Shown piece after piece: positions 1 to 7,064 of a stretch of DNA of 41,854 nt (position 1 is the first letter of the stretch; every line of letters begins with the position of its first letter). Origin of the DNA: a virus; IMG/VR virus record IMGVR_UViG_3300037264_005121, positions 1 through 41,854 of that record; one strand, given 5' to 3'. Position numbers and translations under genes: made by a program. Under the pieces are notes generated by a model. That model saw nothing but the letters and a program-made list of their open reading frames with translations, did not search any database and was not told the DNA's origin.

Positions 1-272
1 GCACCGCGATCAACATCCAGACTGGCGTCTACGCGGGCGCGGGCTCCCCGGCTCCGGTGACGGGCGACGTGAACGTCACCTTCCCGGCCTCGGGTGCGCT
101 GTTCAAGGACGATGGACGGATCGAAGTCCACTTGAACGGGCAAGACTTGGACAAGGGTGACGGCGCGGGCAACGGCGTAGCAGAATGGGTCTCCGCGACA
201 CAGATCAAACTCAGCTTGAAGGTCAAGCCGAAGGACACGATCATGGTTCGGGCTCCGTTCCCGACCGCGTAA
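1..272 (+). CDS. Virion structural protein, C-terminal end only
   Basis: The reading frame is open from the window edge (first full codon at base 3) to a TAA at 270-272, so only the last 90 or so residues are visible. The visible part is a small beta-rich domain with the pattern 'INIQTGVYAG...LFKDDGRIEVHLNG...W.S.TQI'. The same pattern closes the next gene ('FNVQTGVFSG...EFRDDARCKIWRNG...W.STTQV'), so the two neighbours share a related C-terminal domain. 'LNG' domains of this kind are common at the ends of phage fibre or capsid-decoration proteins. A head or appendage role is inference. The next gene begins 13 bases after the stop, with an AAGGAG ribosome site overlapping this stop codon. Confidence 0.75.
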   Translation, partial: TAINIQTGVYAGAGSPAPVTGDVNVTFPASGALFKDDGRIEVHLNGQDLDKGDGAGNGVAEWVSATQIKLSLKVKPKDTIMVRAPFPTA

Positions 273-285
273 GGAGAGCCTCCGC

Positions 286-1383
286 GTGAGCAATCTCGAC
301 CAAGAAACTCAGATCCGCAACTCGGATGTCTACGACGACACCCTCGCCGCCGGGGCTGGACTCGAAACGCCCGTCGCTACCGACGCGAACATTCTGTGGG
401 ACTTGAACGCGCTTCGTTCGCAGCTTCGCAGGGTTATCGACCCGCAGGCGCTCGTCGGCACGGCTGACTGGTACGTGTCCGTCGCGACGGCCCTCGACAA
501 CTTCGGACTGCGCCAGATCCACGACAAGAAGTTCGTCTTCAAGATGCCGCGCGACACGAACAACGCCTTCACGCTCGGCGCGGGCGCGATGGGTCGCCTC
601 GTCTCGTCTGCCATGGTCGCGGGCGGTGCGGGTATCATCGCGGTCGGACCGTCGAGCGGGCAGAACAACGCGTACCTCGCCGCGACCGAAGCAAACTTCA
701 CCATCGCTGGAACACTCGGCGTCGGTCTGAGCGTCGCTGCGTCGTCGCAGGCCGTCGTGCTCAACGAAGTGGACATCTTCGTCGGGACGACCAACGATCC
801 TCCGCTGGACGGCGGCGCTCGCGTCTTCGGCTTGCTCCAGGTGCTCACCGGCACGGCAGATGGCACGGCCATTGCGGCTGCGGCGAGCGAGAACCTCCAG
901 ATCAGTTTCGTGAAGATCGACCCGACGACGGATGCCGTCATCGCCGTCACGCTCCCGGCTGCGACGTACCAGTTTCAGCTTCCGTTCCAGCAGTCGTTCT
1001 ACGGGCTGGACCGGGGCGCGTTCTTGTCGGGCGGAATGCTGCCGGACATCATCGACCCCGGCTCGACGGTCGCGCGTCTTCCGTGGCGGCAGTTCAACGT
1101 CACCGCCGACGCGGCGGCAGCGGAAACGTTCAACGTCCAGACGGGCGTCTTCTCGGGCACCGGGACCACGACGACGTTCTCCAGCTTCGGCACGCCGGTC
1201 ACGCCGAGTACCGCTGTGGAATTCCGCGACGATGCTCGGTGCAAGATATGGCGGAACGGCGTGCTCCAGGCCAAGGGCGCGGGTGAGGACGTGACGTGGG
1301 TCTCGACGACCCAGGTGAGCTTCACGGACAAGGTCAAGACGGGCGACCGTATCCAGATCGAAAGCCCGGCCACCTTCGTCTAG
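286..1383 (+). CDS. Virion structural (head/appendage) protein
   Basis: The 365-residue product starts at GTG 286 with AAGGAG 9-10 bases upstream. The N-terminus ('QETQIRNSDVYDDTLAAG', then 'DLNALRSQLRRV') has the QIR...YDD...DLN.LRSQL signature that recurs at the start of many phage surface or decoration proteins. The middle is small-residue-rich beta sequence. The last 85 residues repeat the C-terminal domain of the preceding gene. There is no signal peptide or membrane segment. Position ahead of the connector genes suggests a head decoration, head fibre or similar structural protein. I do not see enough to call it the major capsid protein. Confidence 0.7.
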   Translation: MSNLDQETQIRNSDVYDDTLAAGAGLETPVATDANILWDLNALRSQLRRVIDPQALVGTADWYVSVATALDNFGLRQIHDKKFVFKMPRDTNNAFTLGAGAMGRLVSSAMVAGGAGIIAVGPSSGQNNAYLAATEANFTIAGTLGVGLSVAASSQAVVLNEVDIFVGTTNDPPLDGGARVFGLLQVLTGTADGTAIAAAASENLQISFVKIDPTTDAVIAVTLPAATYQFQLPFQQSFYGLDRGAFLSGGMLPDIIDPGSTVARLPWRQFNVTADAAAAETFNVQTGVFSGTGTTTTFSSFGTPVTPSTAVEFRDDARCKIWRNGVLQAKGAGEDVTWVSTTQVSFTDKVKTGDRIQIESPATFV

Positions 1384-1395
1384 TAGGAGCGCCTT

Positions 1396-2844
1396 GTGAG
1401 CAAGGTCGCGGCTGACCAGATCACGTTTCCTACGGGGAACGTGCTCTGGGTGGACAAGAACGGCAACGACGGAGAGGGGGCGCGCGGCAAAGGCGCGCTC
1501 CCTTTCCTCACCATCCAGGCAGCGATCAACGCCGCCGTGGCTGGCGACCTCGTGCTCGTCCGCCCTGGCACCTACAGCGAGGTCATCACCTGTAAGGACG
1601 GCGTCTCGGTTCGTGGGCTCGACCAGCGGACGTGCGTCATCTCCTACACGGGCGCCGCGACGGCCACGGTCGTCACGCTTGCCGAGTCCATGCACTTCTC
1701 GGGCTTCCGCATGGCTCTCTCGCCATCGGCGGGCGTGACGACCGGGATCTCGATGCCCGCTACGACCAACGCAACGTCGATGGTTCAACAGATTCGTCAG
1801 GCGGCGAGCCCGACTGGCTCGGGCTCCGTGCGCGGGTTCGTGATCTCGGGAACAGGGGTCGGTACGCCTGAACATCGCGCTGTCGAGTACAGCGTGCTCA
1901 TGGGCGCCGGGGCGGCTCAGTCTGCCGTCGAGGTCACTGGCACCGGCACGAGCTTCCTCAAGTCGAGCGTGTTCGCTGGTGGGACTGGGATCGGGCTCAA
2001 GGTCGGGGCCGGGACGACTGTCCACTGTACGCTCAATCGCTGCACCGGCACCGTGCGCGGGATCGACGTGGCCGCTACGGCTTCGCTCACGATTGACCTC
2101 GGCACGACCTACAACGAGATCCTGAATCTCGGAACGCTCTACCGAGACCAGAATGTCTATGGTCGAAGCAACTTCACGGCGGTCGTCGGTCCGACCACGT
2201 CGGACGACACGACGAAGGGCTACGCGCCGGGGTCGTTCTGGCTCGACACAGTGTCGGGCACGCTCTACACCTGTGCCTCGGCGGAGGCTGGTACGGCCTT
2301 TTGGTCGTTCATCCAGACACCCAACAACGATGTTGGTGATGACCGACCTGGCGAGTTCTTCCTAGGCGACCTTCTTAGCTACGCTGGTTCGGCCAACCAG
2401 ACCGCCTCGGAGATCCAGTACGCCCGCGTCTGGCTCACAGCCGGTATCGCGCTCAAGGCCATGGTCTTCTTTCAGGACGCGGGTGGCAACCCTGCGCGCG
2501 ACGTTCGCATGGGACTCTATTCGCAGACGACGCCGACCGACACGGCGGGCGTCCCGGTTACGCGAGTGGCGCAGACGGCGAACTGGGACACGCAAGCGGC
2601 TGATAATGGCAAGTTCGTCCGCGTCGTTCTCACCGCCGACTACACCATCACTGTCTCGGGCTATTACTGGATCGCGCTCATCACGGACTCGACCTCGCTC
2701 TCGTTCGCGTCTACGGCTGTTGCGCGCACGAATCTCTGGCCTGTGCGTCGTGAGACGGGGGCGACGACGGTTCTCCCTGCGACGGCGGGTACGCTCTCGA
2801 ACCCAACGAGCGCGCTGCTCTACTGCGCCGCTTCGGAGACTTGA
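1396..2844 (+). CDS. Beta-helix virion protein (pectin-lyase-like fold)
   Basis: This 482-residue protein starts at GTG 1396, with TAGGAG just upstream. Residues about 17-75 carry the classic opening of a right-handed parallel beta-helix: 'LWVDKNGND', 'PFLTIQAAINAA', 'GDLVLVRPGTYSE', then 'GVSVRGLD'. Short repeated beta strands continue to about residue 250. The C-terminal third (from about residue 315) looks like a separate beta-sandwich domain with 'YTITVSGYYWIALITD', the sort of module seen in carbohydrate-binding or fibre proteins. In phages such proteins are tail spikes, head fibres or surface decoration that touch host polysaccharide. No catalytic residues can be assigned. It lies among other structural genes with a 12-base gap to the preceding one. 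Confidence 0.7.
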   Translation: MSKVAADQITFPTGNVLWVDKNGNDGEGARGKGALPFLTIQAAINAAVAGDLVLVRPGTYSEVITCKDGVSVRGLDQRTCVISYTGAATATVVTLAESMHFSGFRMALSPSAGVTTGISMPATTNATSMVQQIRQAASPTGSGSVRGFVISGTGVGTPEHRAVEYSVLMGAGAAQSAVEVTGTGTSFLKSSVFAGGTGIGLKVGAGTTVHCTLNRCTGTVRGIDVAATASLTIDLGTTYNEILNLGTLYRDQNVYGRSNFTAVVGPTTSDDTTKGYAPGSFWLDTVSGTLYTCASAEAGTAFWSFIQTPNNDVGDDRPGEFFLGDLLSYAGSANQTASEIQYARVWLTAGIALKAMVFFQDAGGNPARDVRMGLYSQTTPTDTAGVPVTRVAQTANWDTQAADNGKFVRVVLTADYTITVSGYYWIALITDSTSLSFASTAVARTNLWPVRRETGATTVLPATAGTLSNPTSALLYCAASET

Positions 2845-2845
2845 C

Positions 2846-3598
2846 ATGCCTGCGATTCCCGACCTCCACGCGGTCATTCAGCAAGAGCGGAACACCGTAG
2901 GGCACTACCGGATCATTCCGCTCTTGCTCGCTGCCGTGCCCGCAGGCCAAACCCGCTACGTGGACTTCGTGGTGCCCGACTACACGCGCGGGCTCGACTG
3001 GCTCTCGGCGCTGTTCTGCGGCGGGGATCAGGTCGAGACCGGCGACCTCGTGTGCGCGGGCAAGCTCCTGTTCGGCCAGATCGCTCAAGTTGCCGTGCCT
3101 GCGACGGCGGGCGACACGTCCATTCTTATCGTGGGACCGATGGGCGTCCTCCTCGACGCGAGCGACGGAGGCGCGCTCTCCGAAGGCTTCTACCTCTCGT
3201 TCGGGACGGAAGCCACGACCGCCGCAGGACTCAACGCAGGCCCACCGTCGATCAGCGGAGCCCGCACCTGGAGCAATCCCGACCAGGAGCTTCGCGAGTA
3301 CGAGATCAAGCGTTACTCGGGGCAGACCCTTATCGGCGGCGGTATGTGCGTGGTCACGGTCACGCTGTTCACGGCGCTCGAAGCGGACGTGGCGGCAGAT
3401 ACCTCGGCCAACCTCGTGTCGGTCGCGATCCCCGAGCCGCTCACAATGGTCAAGGGTGAGACTCTCGACGTGGGCGGGCAGAGCCTCGTTTCTGGCCCCA
3501 TGCCTCCGGGGGCTCGCTTGCGCGCGGGGTTCAGGAACAACGGGGCGTCGTCCAAGACAGTCTGCGGGAAGCTGTTCTGCATGTTCGGCGGCTCGTGA
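2846..3598 (+). CDS. Hypothetical virion-associated protein
   Basis: I chose ATG 2846, one base after the stop of the previous gene and preceded by GGAG at 2835-2838. The frame stays open further upstream, but that part is an arginine-rich shadow of the preceding gene. The product is 250 residues ('MPAIPDLHAVIQQERNTVGH...'), mostly beta and small residues, with no membrane segment. It has Cys-containing strands near the C-terminus ('KTVCGKLFCMFGGS'). The family is not recognised. Position between the beta-helix protein and the PLA2-like gene, and virion-like composition, suggest a minor structural protein. Confidence 0.65.
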   Translation: MPAIPDLHAVIQQERNTVGHYRIIPLLLAAVPAGQTRYVDFVVPDYTRGLDWLSALFCGGDQVETGDLVCAGKLLFGQIAQVAVPATAGDTSILIVGPMGVLLDASDGGALSEGFYLSFGTEATTAAGLNAGPPSISGARTWSNPDQELREYEIKRYSGQTLIGGGMCVVTVTLFTALEADVAADTSANLVSVAIPEPLTMVKGETLDVGGQSLVSGPMPPGARLRAGFRNNGASSKTVCGKLFCMFGGS

Positions 3599-3720
3599 CG
3601 CGCCAGAGCCCGAGTGATGCGCGCTTCCAGGTCGAGCGAGTGCTGGATGGGCAGTCGGTGTCCGTTGGGGAGATCAGGGAAGATCCGAGTAAGCCTTGGA
3701 AGATCGGGGAGAAGCTGTGA
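3595..3720 (+). CDS. Small hypothetical protein, 41 aa
   Basis: GTG 3595 overlaps the TGA of the preceding gene (GTGA). The frame then runs 41 codons to a TGA that itself overlaps the next GTG (GTGA at 3717-3720). The peptide is polar and charged: 'MTRQSPSDARFQVERVLDGQ' followed by 'SVSVGEIREDPSKPWKIGEK'. The chain of two translational overlaps, and the lack of any other explanation for this stretch, support a real small gene. No family is recognised. Confidence 0.45.
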   Translation: MTRQSPSDARFQVERVLDGQSVSVGEIREDPSKPWKIGEKL

Positions 3721-4088
3721 CCGCCCTGCGCTACGAAGACCTCACGCCCGCTGAGAAGGCGTGGATGTGCAACGGGTGCGGCCCGAAGCTCGGCGTCATG
3801 CCCGACCTCGTGCCCGAGTTCATCTTCCACGAGGCGTGCCAGGTCCACGACTTCGACTACTGGTTCGGGAAGTCGGCTCGCGACCGCAAGCAGGCCGACC
3901 AGCGGTTCCTTGACAACATGCTGGACCTCGCTGACGGGCAGCGGTCGTGGTGGTCTCGCAAGTGGTACAGCTTCCTCGCGTGGCGCTACTACGCTGGAGT
4001 GCGTAGCTTCGGGGCGAAGGCGTTCAGCTTCCGCGATCACTACGCGACCCATGACGATCTCGTGCTCGAGATGCGCGCCGATCCGTAA
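3717..4088 (+). CDS. Phospholipase A2-like protein
   Basis: GTG 3717 is preferred over the in-frame ATG at 3696 because GGGGAG lies 6-7 bases upstream and the GTGA overlaps the previous stop. The 123-residue product has the two hallmarks of the phospholipase A2 fold. One is a Cys/Gly calcium-loop-like segment, 'CNGCGPK' (residues 18-24). The other is an active-site helix, 'HEACQVHDFDYWFG' (38-51), with the His-Asp pair at 44-45. A second helix with 'ADQRFLDNM' (60-68) supplies a conserved Asp. Known PLA2 enzymes cleave the sn-2 ester of phospholipids. Here the role could be host envelope damage at entry or lysis, or simply a structural use of the fold. The aromatic-rich C-terminus ('WWSRKWYSFLAWRYYAG') may bind membrane. 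Family assignment is from motif pattern only. Confidence 0.65.
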   Translation: MTALRYEDLTPAEKAWMCNGCGPKLGVMPDLVPEFIFHEACQVHDFDYWFGKSARDRKQADQRFLDNMLDLADGQRSWWSRKWYSFLAWRYYAGVRSFGAKAFSFRDHYATHDDLVLEMRADP

Positions 4089-4138
4089 GCGTCGGCGTAG
4101 CGGTAGACAGCTCGTCCGTGTAGTGTGATGAGTGCCGG

Positions 4139-4459
4139 GTGTCCATCCGGCGCAAGGGGTCCGCTTCTCCGATGGAGGCCAGTTTGCTCGCGGAGGCGTT
4201 CAAGGGGCTTGTTGCCGCTGGCCCTGTCGCGATGGTGCTCGGGCTCTTCTGCTGGGTACTCTGGAAGCAAAACACGGCTCTTCTCAGGAAGCTCGACCGG
4301 CAGCATGACAAGATGCTGAAACTGGCCGTGCGTGTGCAGCGTGCCGTTGAAGTGCTCGCGGGGGTCGAGCACGAGCACACGGAAGTTGAAGATGTGCTAG
4401 CCGAGGAGGCGCAAGAGGACGAGCAGGCCAAGAAGCGGGATCAGAAGGACATCGAGTAA
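4139..4459 (+). CDS. Small membrane-anchored coiled-coil protein (holin/spanin-like candidate)
   Basis: The product is up to 106 residues from GTG 4139, or 95 from ATG 4172. Neither start has a strong ribosome site, so the start is uncertain. After a short N-terminus there is one transmembrane helix ('GPVAMVLGLFCWVLW'). A long, highly charged, probably coiled-coil tail follows ('LLRKLDRQHDKMLKLAVRV', then many E/K/D residues). One membrane anchor plus a charged helical tail is seen in some phage holins and spanins, but also in other small envelope proteins. It sits just after the PLA2-like gene, which may hint at shared work on membranes. Confidence 0.5.
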   Translation: MSIRRKGSASPMEASLLAEAFKGLVAAGPVAMVLGLFCWVLWKQNTALLRKLDRQHDKMLKLAVRVQRAVEVLAGVEHEHTEVEDVLAEEAQEDEQAKKRDQKDIE

Positions 4460-4470
4460 AGGAGCAAGGT

Positions 4471-4785
4471 ATGGACGCTATCGCCGCGCGGCGCACTGAC
4501 CCGGACGAGGAAGCGCTGGATGCCGTGATCGAGAAGATCGACCGCGTGCTTCCCCTGATCCATGCGCGTGTAAGCGACATCCGGTCGGGGAGGACCCCGA
4601 CTTCGGGTTTCAAGCTCAGCAACATCCGAAGGACGAAAGCTGTGTTTGAGGGGATCGCCGACGACTCGCTCCTCACCGACTCCAAAGAGGACATCCGTCT
4701 CAAGCGAGACACTGACGTAGATGAAGCTGTGAGGTCGCGGCCCCATGAGAGCCGGATCATCCGGCTATGGCGGCGGGCGCGGTAG
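4471..4785 (+). CDS. Hypothetical charged protein, 104 aa
   Basis: ATG 4471 follows a clear AAAGGAG site by 6-7 bases. The 104-residue product is helical and highly charged ('DPDEEALDAVIEKIDRVLP', 'DSKEDIRLKRDTDVDEA') and ends in a basic stretch ('RIIRLWRRAR'). There is no membrane segment and no recognised family. It is the last gene before a 115-base gap that precedes the connector genes. Confidence 0.6.
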   Translation: MDAIAARRTDPDEEALDAVIEKIDRVLPLIHARVSDIRSGRTPTSGFKLSNIRRTKAVFEGIADDSLLTDSKEDIRLKRDTDVDEAVRSRPHESRIIRLWRRAR

Positions 4786-4807
4786 CATTCGTCCCGTTCC
4801 GACTTGC

Positions 4808-4835
4808 TTGACCGTGCTATCGCGGGTACTATCAC
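4808..4835 (+). promoter_or_regulatory. Candidate sigma70-like promoter
   Basis: In the 115-base gap before the connector gene, TTGACC (4808-4813) and TATCAC (4830-4835) are separated by 16 bases. This is the only non-coding break in the structural region up to 26620 long enough for a promoter. The -10 match is modest, so this is only a candidate. Confidence 0.3.
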
Positions 4836-4900
4836 ATCGTCCGACGACGTGAGACGGCGAGCCCTTAGCTCACCGGCACTGAGGACAAGGCAATCTCCGA

Positions 4901-5575
4901 ATGAGCGACCCGGCTTTCATCGTCGATCGTGGCGGGATCATCCCCGTACCGTACTCGGCGACAGAGCGTGTTCTGCTCATGACCCAAGGGAAGAATGATC
5001 GCCGGAACACTCCGAGTGTCTGGTACTGGCGTCTGATCCTCGACGACGAGGCCGGTGGCGCGACCGCCGATGACGACTACGGCGAGACGACCGAGCCCGA
5101 GCGACGCTACGCCGAGCCGATCCCGGTTCACATCTACGTGGACTGGGCCGCAGGGACCGTGAAGCGCGGCGCTGCGAAGAACAAGTTCGGCGGCACAGGC
5201 GAGATGAAGGGCAAGGGCGAAGGCCCGCAGGTCGAGACGACTGGAACTGCTTCTATTGGGCTCTCGCGCGCCGAAGCTCGTCGCCTCGGGCGGATTTTCC
5301 AGACTCGCGACGACGCCGAAGGGCTCGTCGCCGACCAGGTGCGAAAGGACTTCGTCTTCATCCCGCGCCCGGAAGACATCTTCCTGGCGCGCGGACGCTA
5401 CTACGAGATCCTCCAGCTCAAGCCCGAGTGGTGGGGGCCAACCGACATCGTCTCTCGCTGGTTCGGAACCGCGACGATGCTTCGAGACAACACGACGGAA
5501 GTGGGGCTGCCGCACCTCCCCAAGCCGCCGTCTCTCAAGCCTCCGCTTCCGACCGGCACGCCGTGGGTCGGGTGA
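4901..5575 (+). CDS. Head-tail connector / neck protein (putative)
   Basis: ATG 4901 opens a 224-residue protein. A weak AAGG lies 10 bases upstream. The C-terminal half has 'KDFVFIPRPEDIFLARGRYYEILQ', here cited as two parts: 'VFIPRPEDIFLARG' and 'RYYEILQLKPEWWGP'. The pattern of a Pro-containing loop followed by 'G.YYEI' resembles small beta-barrel adaptor proteins that sit under the portal. A proline-rich tail ('KPPSLKPPLPTGTPW') ends the chain. It is followed directly by a recognisable tail-completion gene and then sheath and tube, which is the usual place for connectors. The exact family is not settled. Confidence 0.5.
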   Translation: MSDPAFIVDRGGIIPVPYSATERVLLMTQGKNDRRNTPSVWYWRLILDDEAGGATADDDYGETTEPERRYAEPIPVHIYVDWAAGTVKRGAAKNKFGGTGEMKGKGEGPQVETTGTASIGLSRAEARRLGRIFQTRDDAEGLVADQVRKDFVFIPRPEDIFLARGRYYEILQLKPEWWGPTDIVSRWFGTATMLRDNTTEVGLPHLPKPPSLKPPLPTGTPWVG

Positions 5576-5579
5576 CCCG

Positions 5580-6272
5580 ATGCCCAAGATAGTCGGCAGG
5601 AGGTTTGGCAAGGATGCGGAGGTAGAGGTCGAGGTCTCGCTTGTGGCAGGCACGAAGAAGGTTCGTCTTGACCCGCGCTTTACAGGACCGAACGCCGTCT
5701 TCAAGCTCCCGCAGGTCTTCATGAAGGTGCTCGCGAAGCGGTCGCTCACCGACATTCGCATCCTGGCCGAATCGTCGCGGCAGTACATGGTCGATCGGAT
5801 CTACGCTGGTAAGGCTGGTGCGAGTCGGAAGGTCGCGACCAAACCGATCTTCCCGCACACTCAGCCGAATTCGGCTGCCAAGCCGTTCATGCTCCAACCG
5901 CTCACGAAGAAGTACCGTAGGTGGAAGAAGCTAAAGAAGCTCGATGGGCGCCTCCTCATCGCTCTCGGCGATTACACCAGGGCGCTCGAGGTCAAGAAGG
6001 TCAAGCGCAGCGGCACCGACGTCGCCTATCTCATGACGATCTCGCCGCAGAAGCGGCACAAGGAGCGGCGTCCTGGCAAGAAGAAGTTGCAATCGCTCAC
6101 GATGCGGCAGCTCGCCGCGGTTCTCGAGTTTGGGTCCAGTAGTAGGATGATCCCCGGACGCCCACACTGGAAGCCCACAGCCAAGGAGATGACGCGCCGG
6201 TTCAAGAAAGCACCTGACAAGATGCTCGCCTCGGCGCTCCGTGACTTCTTGCGGAAGGCGAAGGGGGCGTAG
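5580..6272 (+). CDS. Tail completion / minor tail protein (HK97 gp10-like)
   Basis: ATG 5580 lies 4 bases after the previous stop. The frame is open further upstream, but that part is shadow sequence. The product is 230 residues, basic, and carries near residues 175-205 the typical motif of HK97 gp10 / Mu gpG-type tail-completion proteins: 'AAVLEFGSSSRMIPGRPHWK', that is, 'EFG' followed by 'IPGRP'. In that family the protein joins the head adaptor to the tail tube. Basic helices ('KKYRRWKKLKKL') flank the motif. Neighbours on both sides are connector-type genes. Confidence 0.65.
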   Translation: MPKIVGRRFGKDAEVEVEVSLVAGTKKVRLDPRFTGPNAVFKLPQVFMKVLAKRSLTDIRILAESSRQYMVDRIYAGKAGASRKVATKPIFPHTQPNSAAKPFMLQPLTKKYRRWKKLKKLDGRLLIALGDYTRALEVKKVKRSGTDVAYLMTISPQKRHKERRPGKKKLQSLTMRQLAAVLEFGSSSRMIPGRPHWKPTAKEMTRRFKKAPDKMLASALRDFLRKAKGA

Positions 6273-6275
6273 CTC

Positions 6276-7037
6276 ATGTACCAGCCGATGTACGAGGCAG
6301 TCCGCGACTTCTTCGCCCGCGCCAAGCACGGCGGCGAGGTTGTCCCGACCATCTTCGCCCGCACCGACCGTGCTCACATGGAGCTCGCCCGCATCATGAA
6401 GCGACGGCTCCAGGGGAAGAAGGCCGTCGCGGGCGAGACGGAGCAGGCGCCGCCCGCTGACACGAAGCAGGCGATCGAGGATCGCCCGGCGCCGGTGCCG
6501 TTCATGTCGGTGTGGCTCACGCCACCGCAGTACGATCCCACGCGCGCGAACACGATGCACCGCTTCAAGGTCGCCGAGAACCGCGACGCTGGCACGGCGC
6601 TCGTCATGCGCTTCCCGCGCCCGGTCACCTCAGACGTTCAGGTTGACCTCTGGTGCGGCTCCAAGGGTGGCGAGCGCATCGCGAACGACATCCAGGCGCA
6701 GATCGACCTCCAGTTTCTAGCGGAGTCGGTATACCTGCCCATCGACTGGACGCTCGAGAAGTGGTACAAGCCACCCTTCAATGTTCTCCCGCACGCTCGG
6801 TTCCTCGGCAAGACTCGTGTCCGTCTCATCACGGAGGGCTGGACTGACAACTCCGACATTGAGTGGGAGCGTGGGCCGAAAGAGACGCGTCGGACGTGGA
6901 CGGGGCGGCTCGAGGGTTACATCGCGTACCGTCCGAACGAGGCCCGTCTCGTTCGGTCAGTGGTTCTGGACGTGGAAGACGCCACGGTCGATCCGTCGTT
7001 TCACATCGGCGATCTGACCATCGGTGGGGATGACTAA
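6276..7037 (+). CDS. Tail terminator / neck protein (putative)
   Basis: The 253-residue product starts at ATG 6276, three bases after the previous stop, and ends 27 bases before the sheath gene. The N-terminus is helical ('MYEAVRDFFARAKHGGEVVP'). The centre and C-terminus are beta-rich with 'PHARFLGKTRVRLITEG' and 'WERGPKETRRTWTGRLEGY'. No strong family motif is visible. The assignment rests on position: the gene directly before the sheath is often the terminator or neck protein that caps the tail. It could equally be another connector. Confidence 0.45.
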   Translation: MYQPMYEAVRDFFARAKHGGEVVPTIFARTDRAHMELARIMKRRLQGKKAVAGETEQAPPADTKQAIEDRPAPVPFMSVWLTPPQYDPTRANTMHRFKVAENRDAGTALVMRFPRPVTSDVQVDLWCGSKGGERIANDIQAQIDLQFLAESVYLPIDWTLEKWYKPPFNVLPHARFLGKTRVRLITEGWTDNSDIEWERGPKETRRTWTGRLEGYIAYRPNEARLVRSVVLDVEDATVDPSFHIGDLTIGGDD

Positions 7038-7064
7038 GCCGCCAGGCGGCAGGAGTGATGCACC

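Noticed and set aside
286-1383. Major capsid protein
   Set aside because: No HK97-type E-loop, spine-helix or P-domain pattern is visible, and the C-terminal domain is shared with the neighbouring protein. A decoration or appendage protein fits better.
241-2025. 594-codon open minus-strand frame
   Set aside because: It lies antisense to two credible structural genes, has Arg-rich composition and crosses several gene boundaries. It is a GC-driven open frame.
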